The notes beneath the pieces were generated by a model. That model had not been told where the DNA came from, made no database searches, and saw nothing but the letters and a program-made list of their open reading frames with translations. A stretch of 64,000 bases of DNA from assembly GCA_029239875.1 (NCBI GenBank), contig JARBUD010000005.1, positions 1 to 64,000 of the forward strand, given 5' to 3'. The translations under genes were made by a program, and so were the position numbers. Positions 36,636-43,242 of the stretch are shown here, piece by piece. Every line of letters starts with the position of its first letter. The first letter of the stretch is position 1. The DNA is from Xanthobacteraceae bacterium (GTDB lineage Bacteria; Pseudomonadota; Alphaproteobacteria; Rhizobiales; Xanthobacteraceae).

Positions 36636-37034
36636 CTACTCCCGCGACGCCAGGCAGGGATCCAACACCACATGATGATCGTCCAGCCGGCTATATCCGC
36701 CGCCGAACACCACGACGTCGCCGCGCGAGAGGTCGTTGGCGCTGTAGGTGACGCACATCACCTGCACCTGGGCGGGCTCGCACATCAGCAGATAGGCCAT
36801 GACGCCGTCGGTATGTACGCCCGTGAGCACCCCCTTGATGCCGAGCGTGATGCGGTTCTCGGTCCTCGGTGCCGCGTCGGCCCAGCGGCGCATCGTCTCG
36901 CAGCTGGCGAGCGTCTCCGGATAGGCCTCTCCCGGCCGGAACGGGCTGGCCGGATCGCAGCAGGAGCTGTCGGCCGATGACGGCTGCGCCGACAGCACAA
37001 GAGCGGAAACCAGCAAGGACCGAAGCGCCGCCAT
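36636..37034 (-). CDS. Secreted cysteine-containing protein
   Basis: 132-residue hypothetical exported protein from the ATG at 37034. Signal peptide MAALRSLLVSALVLSAQ then PSSA. The mature chain has five cysteines (SSCCDPA, ASCETM, MCEPAQ, QVMCVTYS) plus one near the C-terminus (LDPCLASRE), so disulfide bonding outside the cytoplasm is likely. The central ENRITLGIKGVLTGVHTDGVMAYLLMCEP looks like a beta-rich core. No family recognised. The frame is open to 37232, but only the ATG at 37034 gives an export signal. Confidence 0.72.
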   Translation of the reverse strand: MAALRSLLVSALVLSAQPSSADSSCCDPASPFRPGEAYPETLASCETMRRWADAAPRTENRITLGIKGVLTGVHTDGVMAYLLMCEPAQVQVMCVTYSANDLSRGDVVVFGGGYSRLDDHHVVLDPCLASRE

Positions 37035-37341
37035 CTCGACCACCAGATTGATGCCACGCCGTCCATGATGGCGAACCATGTGGCGGCATACCGGCGGGAA
37101 CTGCAGCCTTTCCACGCTGCTGCGGCCACACCCGCACCGGACTACGAATCCGCGCGCCATGTGCAGTATCGCACCCTCGCGCCCCGCGATCTGTGATATG
37201 CTCCGTTGTCGCTCGGGTAATGTATGCGACACGTGCCGGGGGCAGACGGCCCCGCCGGTCGAGATGTGAGGTCAGGCCTCCGCCATCCCCACCGCCCCGA
37301 ACTCGATTCACCGGCAGTCGTCGGTGGCGCGTGGTTATTTC
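37035..37341. other. Intergenic region between divergent small genes
   Basis: 307 bp between the start of the secreted cysteine-containing protein (minus) and the small plus-strand gene. It should carry both promoters. No EcfG pattern, clear palindrome or further gene was recognised. Confidence 0.5.
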
Positions 37342-37557
37342 ATGAACAAGGCAGTGGAAGACCGTGCACGGGCGCAATGTGCGCTCGACGCGAGGATCGC
37401 GGGGGTTGCGGGGAGACGGATTCCGGGCGTCGTCGAACGCCTGTGGCCGGTGGCCGCCCGGGAAATGATGGGCGTCCTGGACCCCGAAGCCCTGGCCGAG
37501 CCGCCGGATCTGGCGCAACGCGAGGCCGAGTACCGGAAGATGAAACGCACTCTCTAG
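37342..37557 (+). CDS. Small hypothetical protein
   Basis: 71-residue charged, helical protein with no recognised domain, signal or membrane segment: NKAVEDRARAQCALDARIAG, VERLWPVAAREMMGVLDPEA, and an end rich in charged residues (QREAEYRKMKRTL). The ATG at 37342 is used; a GTG at 37324 would add six residues. No convincing ribosome binding site was seen, so the gene is plausible rather than certain. Confidence 0.45.
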   Translation: MNKAVEDRARAQCALDARIAGVAGRRIPGVVERLWPVAAREMMGVLDPEALAEPPDLAQREAEYRKMKRTL

Positions 37558-37708
37558 GGTGCGGCTTCGGGAGCCAACGCTCGAACCCGGTTCAACGTGT
37601 ATTGCGGCCGTCGCCGCGGATGTCCGCAGTATCCACAGTCAATGATGAGGAACGCAGGAACCAAGCACGCCAGCGCGAGTTTCAGCAGCGTTAGCCAGGA
37701 TTTCCGCC

Positions 37709-37990
37709 ATGAAAACCCCCGCCGTCGATATCCCTGCGCAGTCGGAAAGCTATTTCATTCTCTATTATGCCGAGCAGCCCCAGGGGGGCGTGATGGGGCC
37801 GATCAAGCGAGCACGCTTCGCCTCGGTCGCCGAAGCCGTCGACAAGGCGCATGAGATGCGGCACTCGCCGCGCTTCAGCCCGCTCGAGGTGCGAGATCCC
37901 AAGGATAATCTGATCACCTGCGCGCTCATGGGCTGGCGCGTCCCCGCGCTTCACCGGCAACTGGCGCCCCAGGTGCGGCGCGCGAGCTAA
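37709..37990 (+). CDS. Small conserved-looking hypothetical protein
   Basis: 93-residue cytoplasmic protein with alternating strand and helix character: ESYFILYYAEQPQGGVMGPI, KRARFASVAEAVDKAHEMRH, FSPLEVRDPKDNLITCALMGW. This beta-alpha-beta pattern resembles DUF2188-like stress proteins, but no family is claimed. Start ATG 37709 after a weak AGGAT. Reading frame on the other strand has less protein-like composition. A weak GC hairpin (38016-38031) follows. Confidence 0.62.
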   Translation: MKTPAVDIPAQSESYFILYYAEQPQGGVMGPIKRARFASVAEAVDKAHEMRHSPRFSPLEVRDPKDNLITCALMGWRVPALHRQLAPQVRRAS

Positions 37991-38064
37991 GCCTGTGCCG
38001 CGGACAGCGGATTCGGGCCGCAGAGGCGGCCTTCTCCCAATCTGTGAAGGCTCTCGGGTTGTCG

Positions 38065-38141
38065 TGGTAGCGGGAGAGGGACTTGAACCCCCGACCCCAG
38101 GATTATGATTCCCGTGCTCTAACCAGCTGAGCTACCCCGCC
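38065..38141 (-). tRNA. tRNA-Met (CAU), elongator
   Basis: 77-nt cloverleaf on the minus strand: GGCGGGG acceptor arm, D-arm TAGCTCAGCTGGTTAGAGCA, anticodon arm CGGGA-ATCATAA-TCCTG with anticodon CAT, T-arm with GGTTCAAGTCC, and an encoded 3' CCA. The acceptor pairs G-C at position 1 and the overall sequence fits elongator tRNA-Met rather than initiator; the tRNA-Ile2 alternative (CAU, lysidine-modified) seems less likely from the body sequence. Confidence 0.95.
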
Positions 38142-38253
38142 ACGACGCTCCGGCGATGATGCCGATTGCAGAGTGGGCGGGATATAAGGAAGCCAGCCGG
38201 ACGGTGTCAAGGCGGGAACGACGCCGACACATGCTTGTGGTCCCGCGCAGGCC

Positions 38254-38493
38254 TCACGCCGTCGCCATATGCGCGAGGCGCAAGCCGTGCGCGAGGAACA
38301 TCAGCCACAGCACCTCGTCCCATGAGGTGAACGGGTCCGGATCAAAACGGTAGCGGCGCATCACCGCCAGAATCGCAGTGAACCACGCCAGCACCGACAG
38401 CCACGCGAGGGCGGCGAGCACCAGCGCGAGCGCGAGCTTGGCAACGAAGCGGCCCACTGTACGCGAGGACACCTCGTCGATCTTGAGGATCAC
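38254..38493 (-). CDS. Small inner-membrane protein
   Basis: 79-residue membrane protein of unknown function from the GTG at 38493, which has a strong AGGAGG seven bases upstream. A charged N-terminus (ILKIDEVSSRTVGRF) leads to a long hydrophobic region (VAKLALALVLAALAWLSVLA and WFTAILAVM), then a basic-aromatic loop RRYRFDPDPFTSWDEVLWLM and a short tail. One or two helices are expected. Its start overlaps the stop of a 25-residue upstream ORF (GTGA), so the two are coupled. Confidence 0.72.
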   Translation of the reverse strand: MILKIDEVSSRTVGRFVAKLALALVLAALAWLSVLAWFTAILAVMRRYRFDPDPFTSWDEVLWLMFLAHGLRLAHMATA

Positions 38494-38567
38494 CGCCCCG
38501 CCTCCTGGCGCCGGCCGCGCGGCTCCAGCACGCCGACCAGCATCCGCCACACGCTCATCAGGGTCAT
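38490..38567 (-). CDS. 25-residue micro-ORF coupled to the membrane protein
   Basis: Encodes MTLMSVWRMLVGVLEPRGRR plus QEAGR from the ATG at 38567, preceded by GGGAGG five bases upstream. Its TGA overlaps the GTG of the downstream membrane-protein gene, and the AGGAGG of that gene lies within it. It begins with a hydrophobic-aromatic half and ends strongly basic. It could be a membrane-associated micro-protein or simply a coupling leader. It is below normal annotation cut-offs. Confidence 0.5.
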   Translation of the reverse strand: MTLMSVWRMLVGVLEPRGRRQEAGR

Positions 38568-38614
38568 GCCCGCCTCCCATGCGCAGGAAAGAGCGGTCCT
38601 TCTGCCGCGCCGGC

Positions 38615-38694
38615 GCATAAGGGATCGATGCGTTTCTCGCGCCCGGGCCATAAGCCGGCGGTCAAAGCCGCACTGACTTATGCCCCCCTTATGC
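38615..38694. promoter_or_regulatory. Cluster of four CATAAG/CTTATG repeats
   Basis: GCATAAGGG (38615-38623) and its perfect inverse CCCTTATGC (38686-38694) flank two more copies of the core, CCATAAG (38648-38654) and CTTATGC (38677-38683). They lie in the divergent gap between the micro-ORF operon and the small gene at 38787. Such clustering suggests operator sites for an unidentified regulator. Confidence 0.4.
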
Positions 38695-38786
38695 CGGAGG
38701 CCTCATCTTCCCATCGCGCCTTGAGACGGTCCTGCCTAGCTTTCCGTTGCGGCGCACATTCCGCGCCGAAAACCCGGCAGAAAAGC

Positions 38787-39017
38787 ATGAGCAGTCTCAA
38801 ATGCAGGATCGCCGATCGCATCGTTCCGGTCGTCAATCATCTGCGTTTCGCCGTCGGCAGGGATGCCGTCGGCCATTGGGTCGCCCTCGAGCTTCACGGA
38901 CGCGGCGGCGGGTTCTTCCGCTCCAAGGAAGCCGCCCTGCACTATGCCATGGCCGAATGCGGCGGACGCCGGCGCGCGGTCCGCGTCTCGCGCCGTCCGC
39001 TCCCGCTCTCCTTGTGA
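38787..39017 (+). CDS. Small hypothetical protein
   Basis: 76-residue basic protein: an N-terminal strand region (CRIADRIVPVVNHLRFAVGR), VGHWVALELHGRGGGFFRSKEAALHYAMAEC, and an arginine-rich end. The GGFFRSKEAALHYA segment resembles DUF2188-like folds. Start ATG 38787; the first Met is followed by SSLKC. The DapA-like gene begins 12 bp after its stop, so they are probably co-transcribed. Function unknown. Confidence 0.65.
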   Translation: MSSLKCRIADRIVPVVNHLRFAVGRDAVGHWVALELHGRGGGFFRSKEAALHYAMAECGGRRRAVRVSRRPLPLSL

Positions 39018-39029
39018 AGGAGGCCTCCC

Positions 39030-39932
39030 ATGCTCAGCGGCGTCTTCGTCCCGCTCGTCACGCCTTTCCTCGCCACCGCCGTCGACGAGGATTCCTTCGC
39101 CCATCACGTCGAGACGCTTCTGGCGGCAGGCGTCGGCGGCCTCATCGCCGGTGGGATCGCCGGTGAGGGCCCGACCCTCACCCCCCGCGAGAAGGAGCGC
39201 CTCGTGCGCATCGCGGTCGAGGCGGCCGGCCGGCGCGTGCCGGTCGTCGCCGCCACCGGCACCAATTCCACCGCCGCCACCATCGAGGCCACCCGCATGG
39301 CACGACAGGCCGGCGCCTCGGCGGCACTGGTGGTGACACCCTATTACAACAAGCCCGGCCAGGAGGGCATGTACCGGCACTTCGAGGCGGTGGCACGCGC
39401 CGTCGACCTGCCGCTCATCCTCCATAACGTGCCCCAGCGCACCAATGTGACGCTGGCGCCCGAGACCATCGACCGGCTCGGGCAGTTGCCCAGCATCTTC
39501 GCCTTGCTCGACGAGAGCGAGGACTTCGCCCGCCAGCGTGTGGTGGCGGAGGCCTGCGCCGACCGGCTCTGGCGAATCGCCCCTTCTAGCCTCAGCGCCT
39601 TCCTTCCCGGGCTGCGGCCACCGCGCGCCTGCCTTGAGCCGGCCGCCAACATCGCCCCGCGCCTGTGCGGCCGGCTGTGGGAACTCCGGCTTGCCGGCAA
39701 GGGCAAGGAGGCGGCCGAGCTCGCCGCCGCGCTCACCACGCTGAAATATGCGCTGGACCTCGAACCTGAGCCGGTGGGCGTCAAATACGCTGTGTCGCTG
39801 ATGACACCGACCTTCGGCTCGGAGCTGCGGTTGCCCCTCACCCCGCCGAGCCCCTCCTCGGCCTCGGCCATCCGTGTCGCGATCGCGGCGCTCGCCGGCG
39901 TGCATGACCGCGCGCTGCATCATCTGGTGTGA
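39030..39932 (+). CDS. Dihydrodipicolinate synthase-family protein lacking the catalytic lysine
   Basis: 300-residue (beta/alpha)8 protein of the DapA/NanA aldolase family. Early motifs are normal: GVFVPLVTPF, GGIAGEGPTLTPREKERL (family GE..TL..E), and TPYYNKPGQEGMYRHF with the conserved tyrosines (residues 105-106). The Schiff-base lysine of the usual KEAxGD motif is replaced: the aligned segment reads LLDESED, with Leu160 at the lysine position. The later SGDD-type loop is also changed (APSSLSAFLPGL). It therefore cannot work by the normal aldolase mechanism. Start ATG 39030 after GGAGG. Confidence 0.85.
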   Translation: MLSGVFVPLVTPFLATAVDEDSFAHHVETLLAAGVGGLIAGGIAGEGPTLTPREKERLVRIAVEAAGRRVPVVAATGTNSTAATIEATRMARQAGASAALVVTPYYNKPGQEGMYRHFEAVARAVDLPLILHNVPQRTNVTLAPETIDRLGQLPSIFALLDESEDFARQRVVAEACADRLWRIAPSSLSAFLPGLRPPRACLEPAANIAPRLCGRLWELRLAGKGKEAAELAAALTTLKYALDLEPEPVGVKYAVSLMTPTFGSELRLPLTPPSPSSASAIRVAIAALAGVHDRALHHLV

Positions 39933-39934
39933 AC

Positions 39935-40141
39935 ATGTCCCGCATCGAAGATCACCCGCTGCGCCACCGCCGCCGCCATGCGGCACGCTATGCCAGCAGC
40001 CAGCAGCTCATGACCCGCATGGCGGTGGTGATGAGCCTGCTCTTCGCCCTCAGCATGGTGCTGAGCCACCTGACCCGCCCGGCGACGGACGCATCCTCCG
40101 TCGATGCCAAGATAGAAACCGTCGCGCCACCAGCGCGCTGA
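39935..40141 (+). CDS. Small single-pass membrane protein
   Basis: 68-residue protein: a basic N-terminus (HRRRHAARYASSQQL), one hydrophobic segment TRMAVVMSLLFALSMVLSHL (about residues 27-46), and a short polar tail. It begins three bases after the DapA-like stop, an operon spacing. The ATG at 39935 was chosen; a GTG two codons earlier overlaps the previous stop. It ends three bases before the stop of the convergent acyltransferase gene. Function unknown. Confidence 0.6.
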   Translation: MSRIEDHPLRHRRRHAARYASSQQLMTRMAVVMSLLFALSMVLSHLTRPATDASSVDAKIETVAPPAR

Positions 40142-40144
40142 CGC

Positions 40145-41962
40145 CTATTGCTGCGCCGCCAGCCCTGTCGCCGACGGCAGGCGGGCGGCGATCAGCCTTG
40201 CCGCGGCAAGGCTCGGATGGTTGTCGTCGAACAGGAGCGGCGCCCCGTCCACCAGCATGGAGCAGGCCGCGTCGCGGCAGAAGATGTCGGCCGGGCGGAT
40301 CACCCGCACGCGCGGGTCCAGCCCGGCCAGCGCCGCGCTCAGCGTCTCCGCCGGCCGGGCGAAGGACGGATCGCGCCCGAAGGCGAGATGGGTGGGCACG
40401 TCGACCTCCGGGCTCGGCATCGGCCCGACGAGCACCACCTCGCGCCCGGCCTCCGCCAGAGCATTGGCCGCGGCGACGATGCCCGCGACGGCCTTGCCGT
40501 CCAGTACCGGATAGAACGCGGCGAGGATCACCGGCCCCTGGCCATCTGGCGCGCCGAGCGCCGCCAGCACGCTGTCATTGTGCTCCTGGCAATCCGGCCG
40601 CTCGGCACGGGCATAGCCGAGCGCCGGCGGGCAGCCGGAATAAGTGATCACCGTGACCCCGTAGCCCAGCGCCGCCAGCGCCGAGGAGAGTTCGACGCCA
40701 TGGCTGTCGGCCCACACCGTCACCTCGCCCTTCGTCCCCTCTCCGACCTTGCAGTAGCCGCCCGGACGGTCGATCCCGGCGCTGAGGTGGCAATCGAGGC
40801 GCAGCGGGCTGATGTCGAAGCGCGCGCGGTCATAGGCCAGCGCCTGCGCGTCGAAGCGGCCGAAATTGCCGTGCGCGGCGCGCAGCACACTGGTCGCCGC
40901 GAACACCGCGATGGCCCCCGCAGCGGTGGCCGCGAGCAGCTTGCGCGTCGGCACGACCTGCCGGTTGCGGAACGGCTGCTCGATGAAGCGCCACGATAGA
41001 TAGCCGAGCAGCAGCGACAGGCAGAGGACGACGACGGGACCCGCCGGCCCGGGATCGAACGCGCCGCCGCGCGCGAAGACGACGATCGGCCAGTGCCAGA
41101 GATAGAGCGAATAGGAGATCAGCCCGACGCCGACCATGAGCGGCGTCGACAGCAGCCGGCCGGCGAACGTGCCGGGTGCCGCGTGGATCAGCAGCGCGGC
41201 GCCGACGACCGGCAGCGCCGCGTGCCAGCCGGGAAAGGGCGTACCTGCGTCGAAAGCGAAGATGGCGAAGCCGAGCAGCGCGAGGCCGGCGCTCGCGAGC
41301 GCCTCGTTCAGTGCCCGCCCGCTCTGCGCCGGCAGATAGGTGAGCAGGCTGCCGGCCAGCAATTCCCACGCGCGCATCGGCAGCAGGTAGAAGCTCGCCT
41401 CTGGATAGCGGGGGGTCAGCGCGACGCACAGGCCGAAGGACAGGAGGGCGAGCCCCGCGAGCAGCGCCAGTTGCGCTCCCCGCGCAAGGCGCGAGACTGC
41501 AAGCACGACCAGCGGCATGAAGATGTAGAACTGCTCCTCCACCCCGAGCGACCAGGTGTGCAGGAAGGGCTTGGTCTCCGCCGCCGGCGCGAAATAGCCG
41601 GAGCTCAGCCAGAAATGGATGTTGGCGACGAAGCCGAGCGCGGAGAGCGCCTGCTTCGGCACGTCGCGGTTCATGCTCGGCAGCAGGAACACGCCCGAGA
41701 GCAGCACCGTGGCGATGCTCATGACGATCAGCGCCGGCAGGATCCGGCGGATGCGCCGCTCGTAGAAGCGGGCGATCGACCAGCGCCCGCTCTCTGCCTC
41801 GCGGCGCAGGATGGCGGTGATCAGGTAGCCGCTGATGACGAAGAACACGTCGACGCCGACATAGCCGCCGGAGACGAGCGGCACGCCGGCATGGAAGAGC
41901 AGCACGGCAAGCACCGCGACCGCGCGCAACCCGTCTATGTCCGCCCTGTACGACAACGCCAT
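40145..41962 (-). CDS. OafA/YrhL-type acyltransferase with SGNH domain
   Basis: 605-residue O-acyltransferase that probably acetylates a surface polysaccharide or peptidoglycan. The acyltransferase-3 membrane domain (~1-360) begins YRADIDGLRAVAVLAVLLFH and GYVGVDVFFVISGYLIT, has FYERRIRRILPAL and the active-site-proximal LHTWSLGVEEQFYI. The periplasmic SGNH domain (~390-600) keeps VWADSHGVELSSAL and the C-terminal DDNHPS (DxxH). Start: ATG 41962; a TTG at 41998 would add 12 residues without a good ribosome site. Convergent with the small membrane gene. Confidence 0.92.
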   Translation of the reverse strand: MALSYRADIDGLRAVAVLAVLLFHAGVPLVSGGYVGVDVFFVISGYLITAILRREAESGRWSIARFYERRIRRILPALIVMSIATVLLSGVFLLPSMNRDVPKQALSALGFVANIHFWLSSGYFAPAAETKPFLHTWSLGVEEQFYIFMPLVVLAVSRLARGAQLALLAGLALLSFGLCVALTPRYPEASFYLLPMRAWELLAGSLLTYLPAQSGRALNEALASAGLALLGFAIFAFDAGTPFPGWHAALPVVGAALLIHAAPGTFAGRLLSTPLMVGVGLISYSLYLWHWPIVVFARGGAFDPGPAGPVVVLCLSLLLGYLSWRFIEQPFRNRQVVPTRKLLAATAAGAIAVFAATSVLRAAHGNFGRFDAQALAYDRARFDISPLRLDCHLSAGIDRPGGYCKVGEGTKGEVTVWADSHGVELSSALAALGYGVTVITYSGCPPALGYARAERPDCQEHNDSVLAALGAPDGQGPVILAAFYPVLDGKAVAGIVAAANALAEAGREVVLVGPMPSPEVDVPTHLAFGRDPSFARPAETLSAALAGLDPRVRVIRPADIFCRDAACSMLVDGAPLLFDDNHPSLAAARLIAARLPSATGLAAQQ

Positions 41963-42070
41963 TCCGCTGGTTCCGGCACGCTGAAGCCTGCGGAGCAAGG
42001 CGCACCGCGCCTGCGACTCTTAAGGTAGGAGGCGCAGAGGTATCAACTCGCGCCGGAGGGCCGGAAAGCA

Positions 42071-42097
42071 GAAAGCCCGGCACGAGGCCGGGCTTTC
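42071..42097 (-). terminator. Rho-independent terminator of the BA14K gene
   Basis: Perfect 11-bp stem, GAAAGCCCGGC with GCCGGGCTTTC, and a 5-base loop. On the minus strand it is followed by a pyrimidine-rich TGCTTT. It lies just past the BA14K stop and upstream of the acyltransferase. The A/T ends of the stem also allow termination in the other direction. Confidence 0.8.
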
Positions 42098-42119
42098 GCA
42101 TCGAATATGTCGGCGTGGC

Positions 42120-42599
42120 TCAGTAGGGCGAGACGCACTGCTGGCGCGGGCCGTTATAGGGCTGGAACGTGTTGTCGTAGGCGCGATAGGAGCGGTACGT
42201 CTGGGCGCACCACTGCACGTGCCCGTTGCCGCCGCCACCCGGCACGACATAGGTCGGCTGGGACTGCGCCGCAATGGCGCCGCCGATCAGCGCGCCGGCG
42301 GCGAAGGCACCGGCGGGGAACCACCAGCCATTATACTGGCGGTAGCCGGGCCGGTAGTAGTTGTAGCCGCGGTGGCCGTTGTAATAGCCGTAACGGCCGC
42401 TGCGGTAGAATCCCTGGCGAGCCCCCTGCCTGTATCCCTGCCTATATCCCTGCCGGTAAGCCGGGCGATACTGCACATTCTCGATGCCCGATGCCGGCCT
42501 CTCAATGCCCGTCGGGTTCCATGGCGCCGACATGGCCGGAACGACGCTGGAAGTAACCAGCGTTGCGGCGGCAGCGAGAGCGATCGTGACTTTCTTCAT
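42120..42599 (-). CDS. BA14K-family secreted lectin-like protein
   Basis: 159-residue exported protein. Signal peptide [20 protein letters not shown] then PAMSA. The mature chain has a tandem QGxR stretch (four QGYR/QGAR-like units), a Tyr/Gly-rich region, and a hydrophobic glycine-zipper helix ([13 protein letters not shown]). It ends in the BA14K motif [20 protein letters not shown] followed by [10 protein letters not shown] with two cysteines. The family is known from Brucella as an immunoreactive protein. ATG 42599 has a GGAGG nearby; an upstream Met in frame is not part of a signal. A terminator follows. Confidence 0.9.
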   Translation of the reverse strand: MKKVTIALAAAATLVTSSVVPAMSAPWNPTGIERPASGIENVQYRPAYRQGYRQGYRQGARQGFYRSGRYGYYNGHRGYNYYRPGYRQYNGWWFPAGAFAAGALIGGAIAAQSQPTYVVPGGGGNGHVQWCAQTYRSYRAYDNTFQPYNGPRQQCVSPY

Positions 42600-42807
42600 C
42601 GCGGCATTCCTCCGAAAATACAGTCCATTACTCATGGGTAACGCCCTGTCGATGAATGCCCACTGAACGAAATCTGTCGGAGATGTGGCAGATTGCTGAA
42701 TACCCGTTCAGCAAGGGCGGATGGGCGGACGGTATCCGCCGGGCCAACGCGACGAGGGCGCGAGGCGTTCCGCCCCGCGCCCCGCGACATTTCGAAAGTG
42801 AACGCCT

Positions 42808-43242
42808 TCAGTCCTTGCCGGGATCGGCGGTGAAACCCGCCGCGGCGATGCCGGCGCCCGCCGCCGCCTCGTCATTGTCTGAGGTGTCGCCGGAGATGCC
42901 GACCGCGCCGACCACCGCGCCAGCAGCGTCGCGGATCAGCACGCCGCCCGGCACCGGAACCAACGCACCGCCGCTCACATGGCTCGCCGCGGCGATGAAG
43001 AAGGCCTGTTCCTTGGCCCGCTTGAACAGCGAGCGCGAGCCCATGCCGAGGGAGAGCGCGCCATAGGCCTTACCGTGCGCGACCTCGAAGCGCTTCAGGC
43101 TGGTGCCGTCCTCGGCGGCGGCGACCTTCACCGCGCCGCGGACGTCGAGCACTACCACCGCCATCGGGGCAAAATTGCCCTTGCGGCAATGGTCGAGCGC
43201 GGTGGAGAGGATGGTCTGGGCGGCGTTCAGGCTGAGGCTCAT
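42808..43242 (-). CDS. GlcG/HbpS-family protein
   Basis: 144-residue protein of the GlcG/HbpS (COG3193) family, whose members bind heme or cobalamin or accompany glycolate oxidase; its function here is unknown. Features: LNAAQTILSTALDHCRKGNFAPMAVVVLDVRG, FEVAHGKAYGALSLGMGSRSL, ISGDTSDNDEAAAGAGI. The ATG at 43242 overlaps the tctA stop (ATGA), so it ends the tctCBA operon. Its place beside a 2-hydroxy-acid dehydrogenase echoes glcG in glc operons. Confidence 0.9.
   Translation of the reverse strand: MSLSLNAAQTILSTALDHCRKGNFAPMAVVVLDVRGAVKVAAAEDGTSLKRFEVAHGKAYGALSLGMGSRSLFKRAKEQAFFIAAASHVSGGALVPVPGGVLIRDAAGAVVGAVGISGDTSDNDEAAAGAGIAAAGFTADPGKD

Noticed and set aside
38016-38031. Terminator after the small gene at 37709
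   Set aside because: Stem GGCCGC/GCGGCC is short and followed by only two T residues, too weak to claim.
42405-42455. Short repeats resembling a CRISPR array
   Set aside because: They are 12-base units coding for QGYR repeats inside the BA14K gene, in frame and without spacers.
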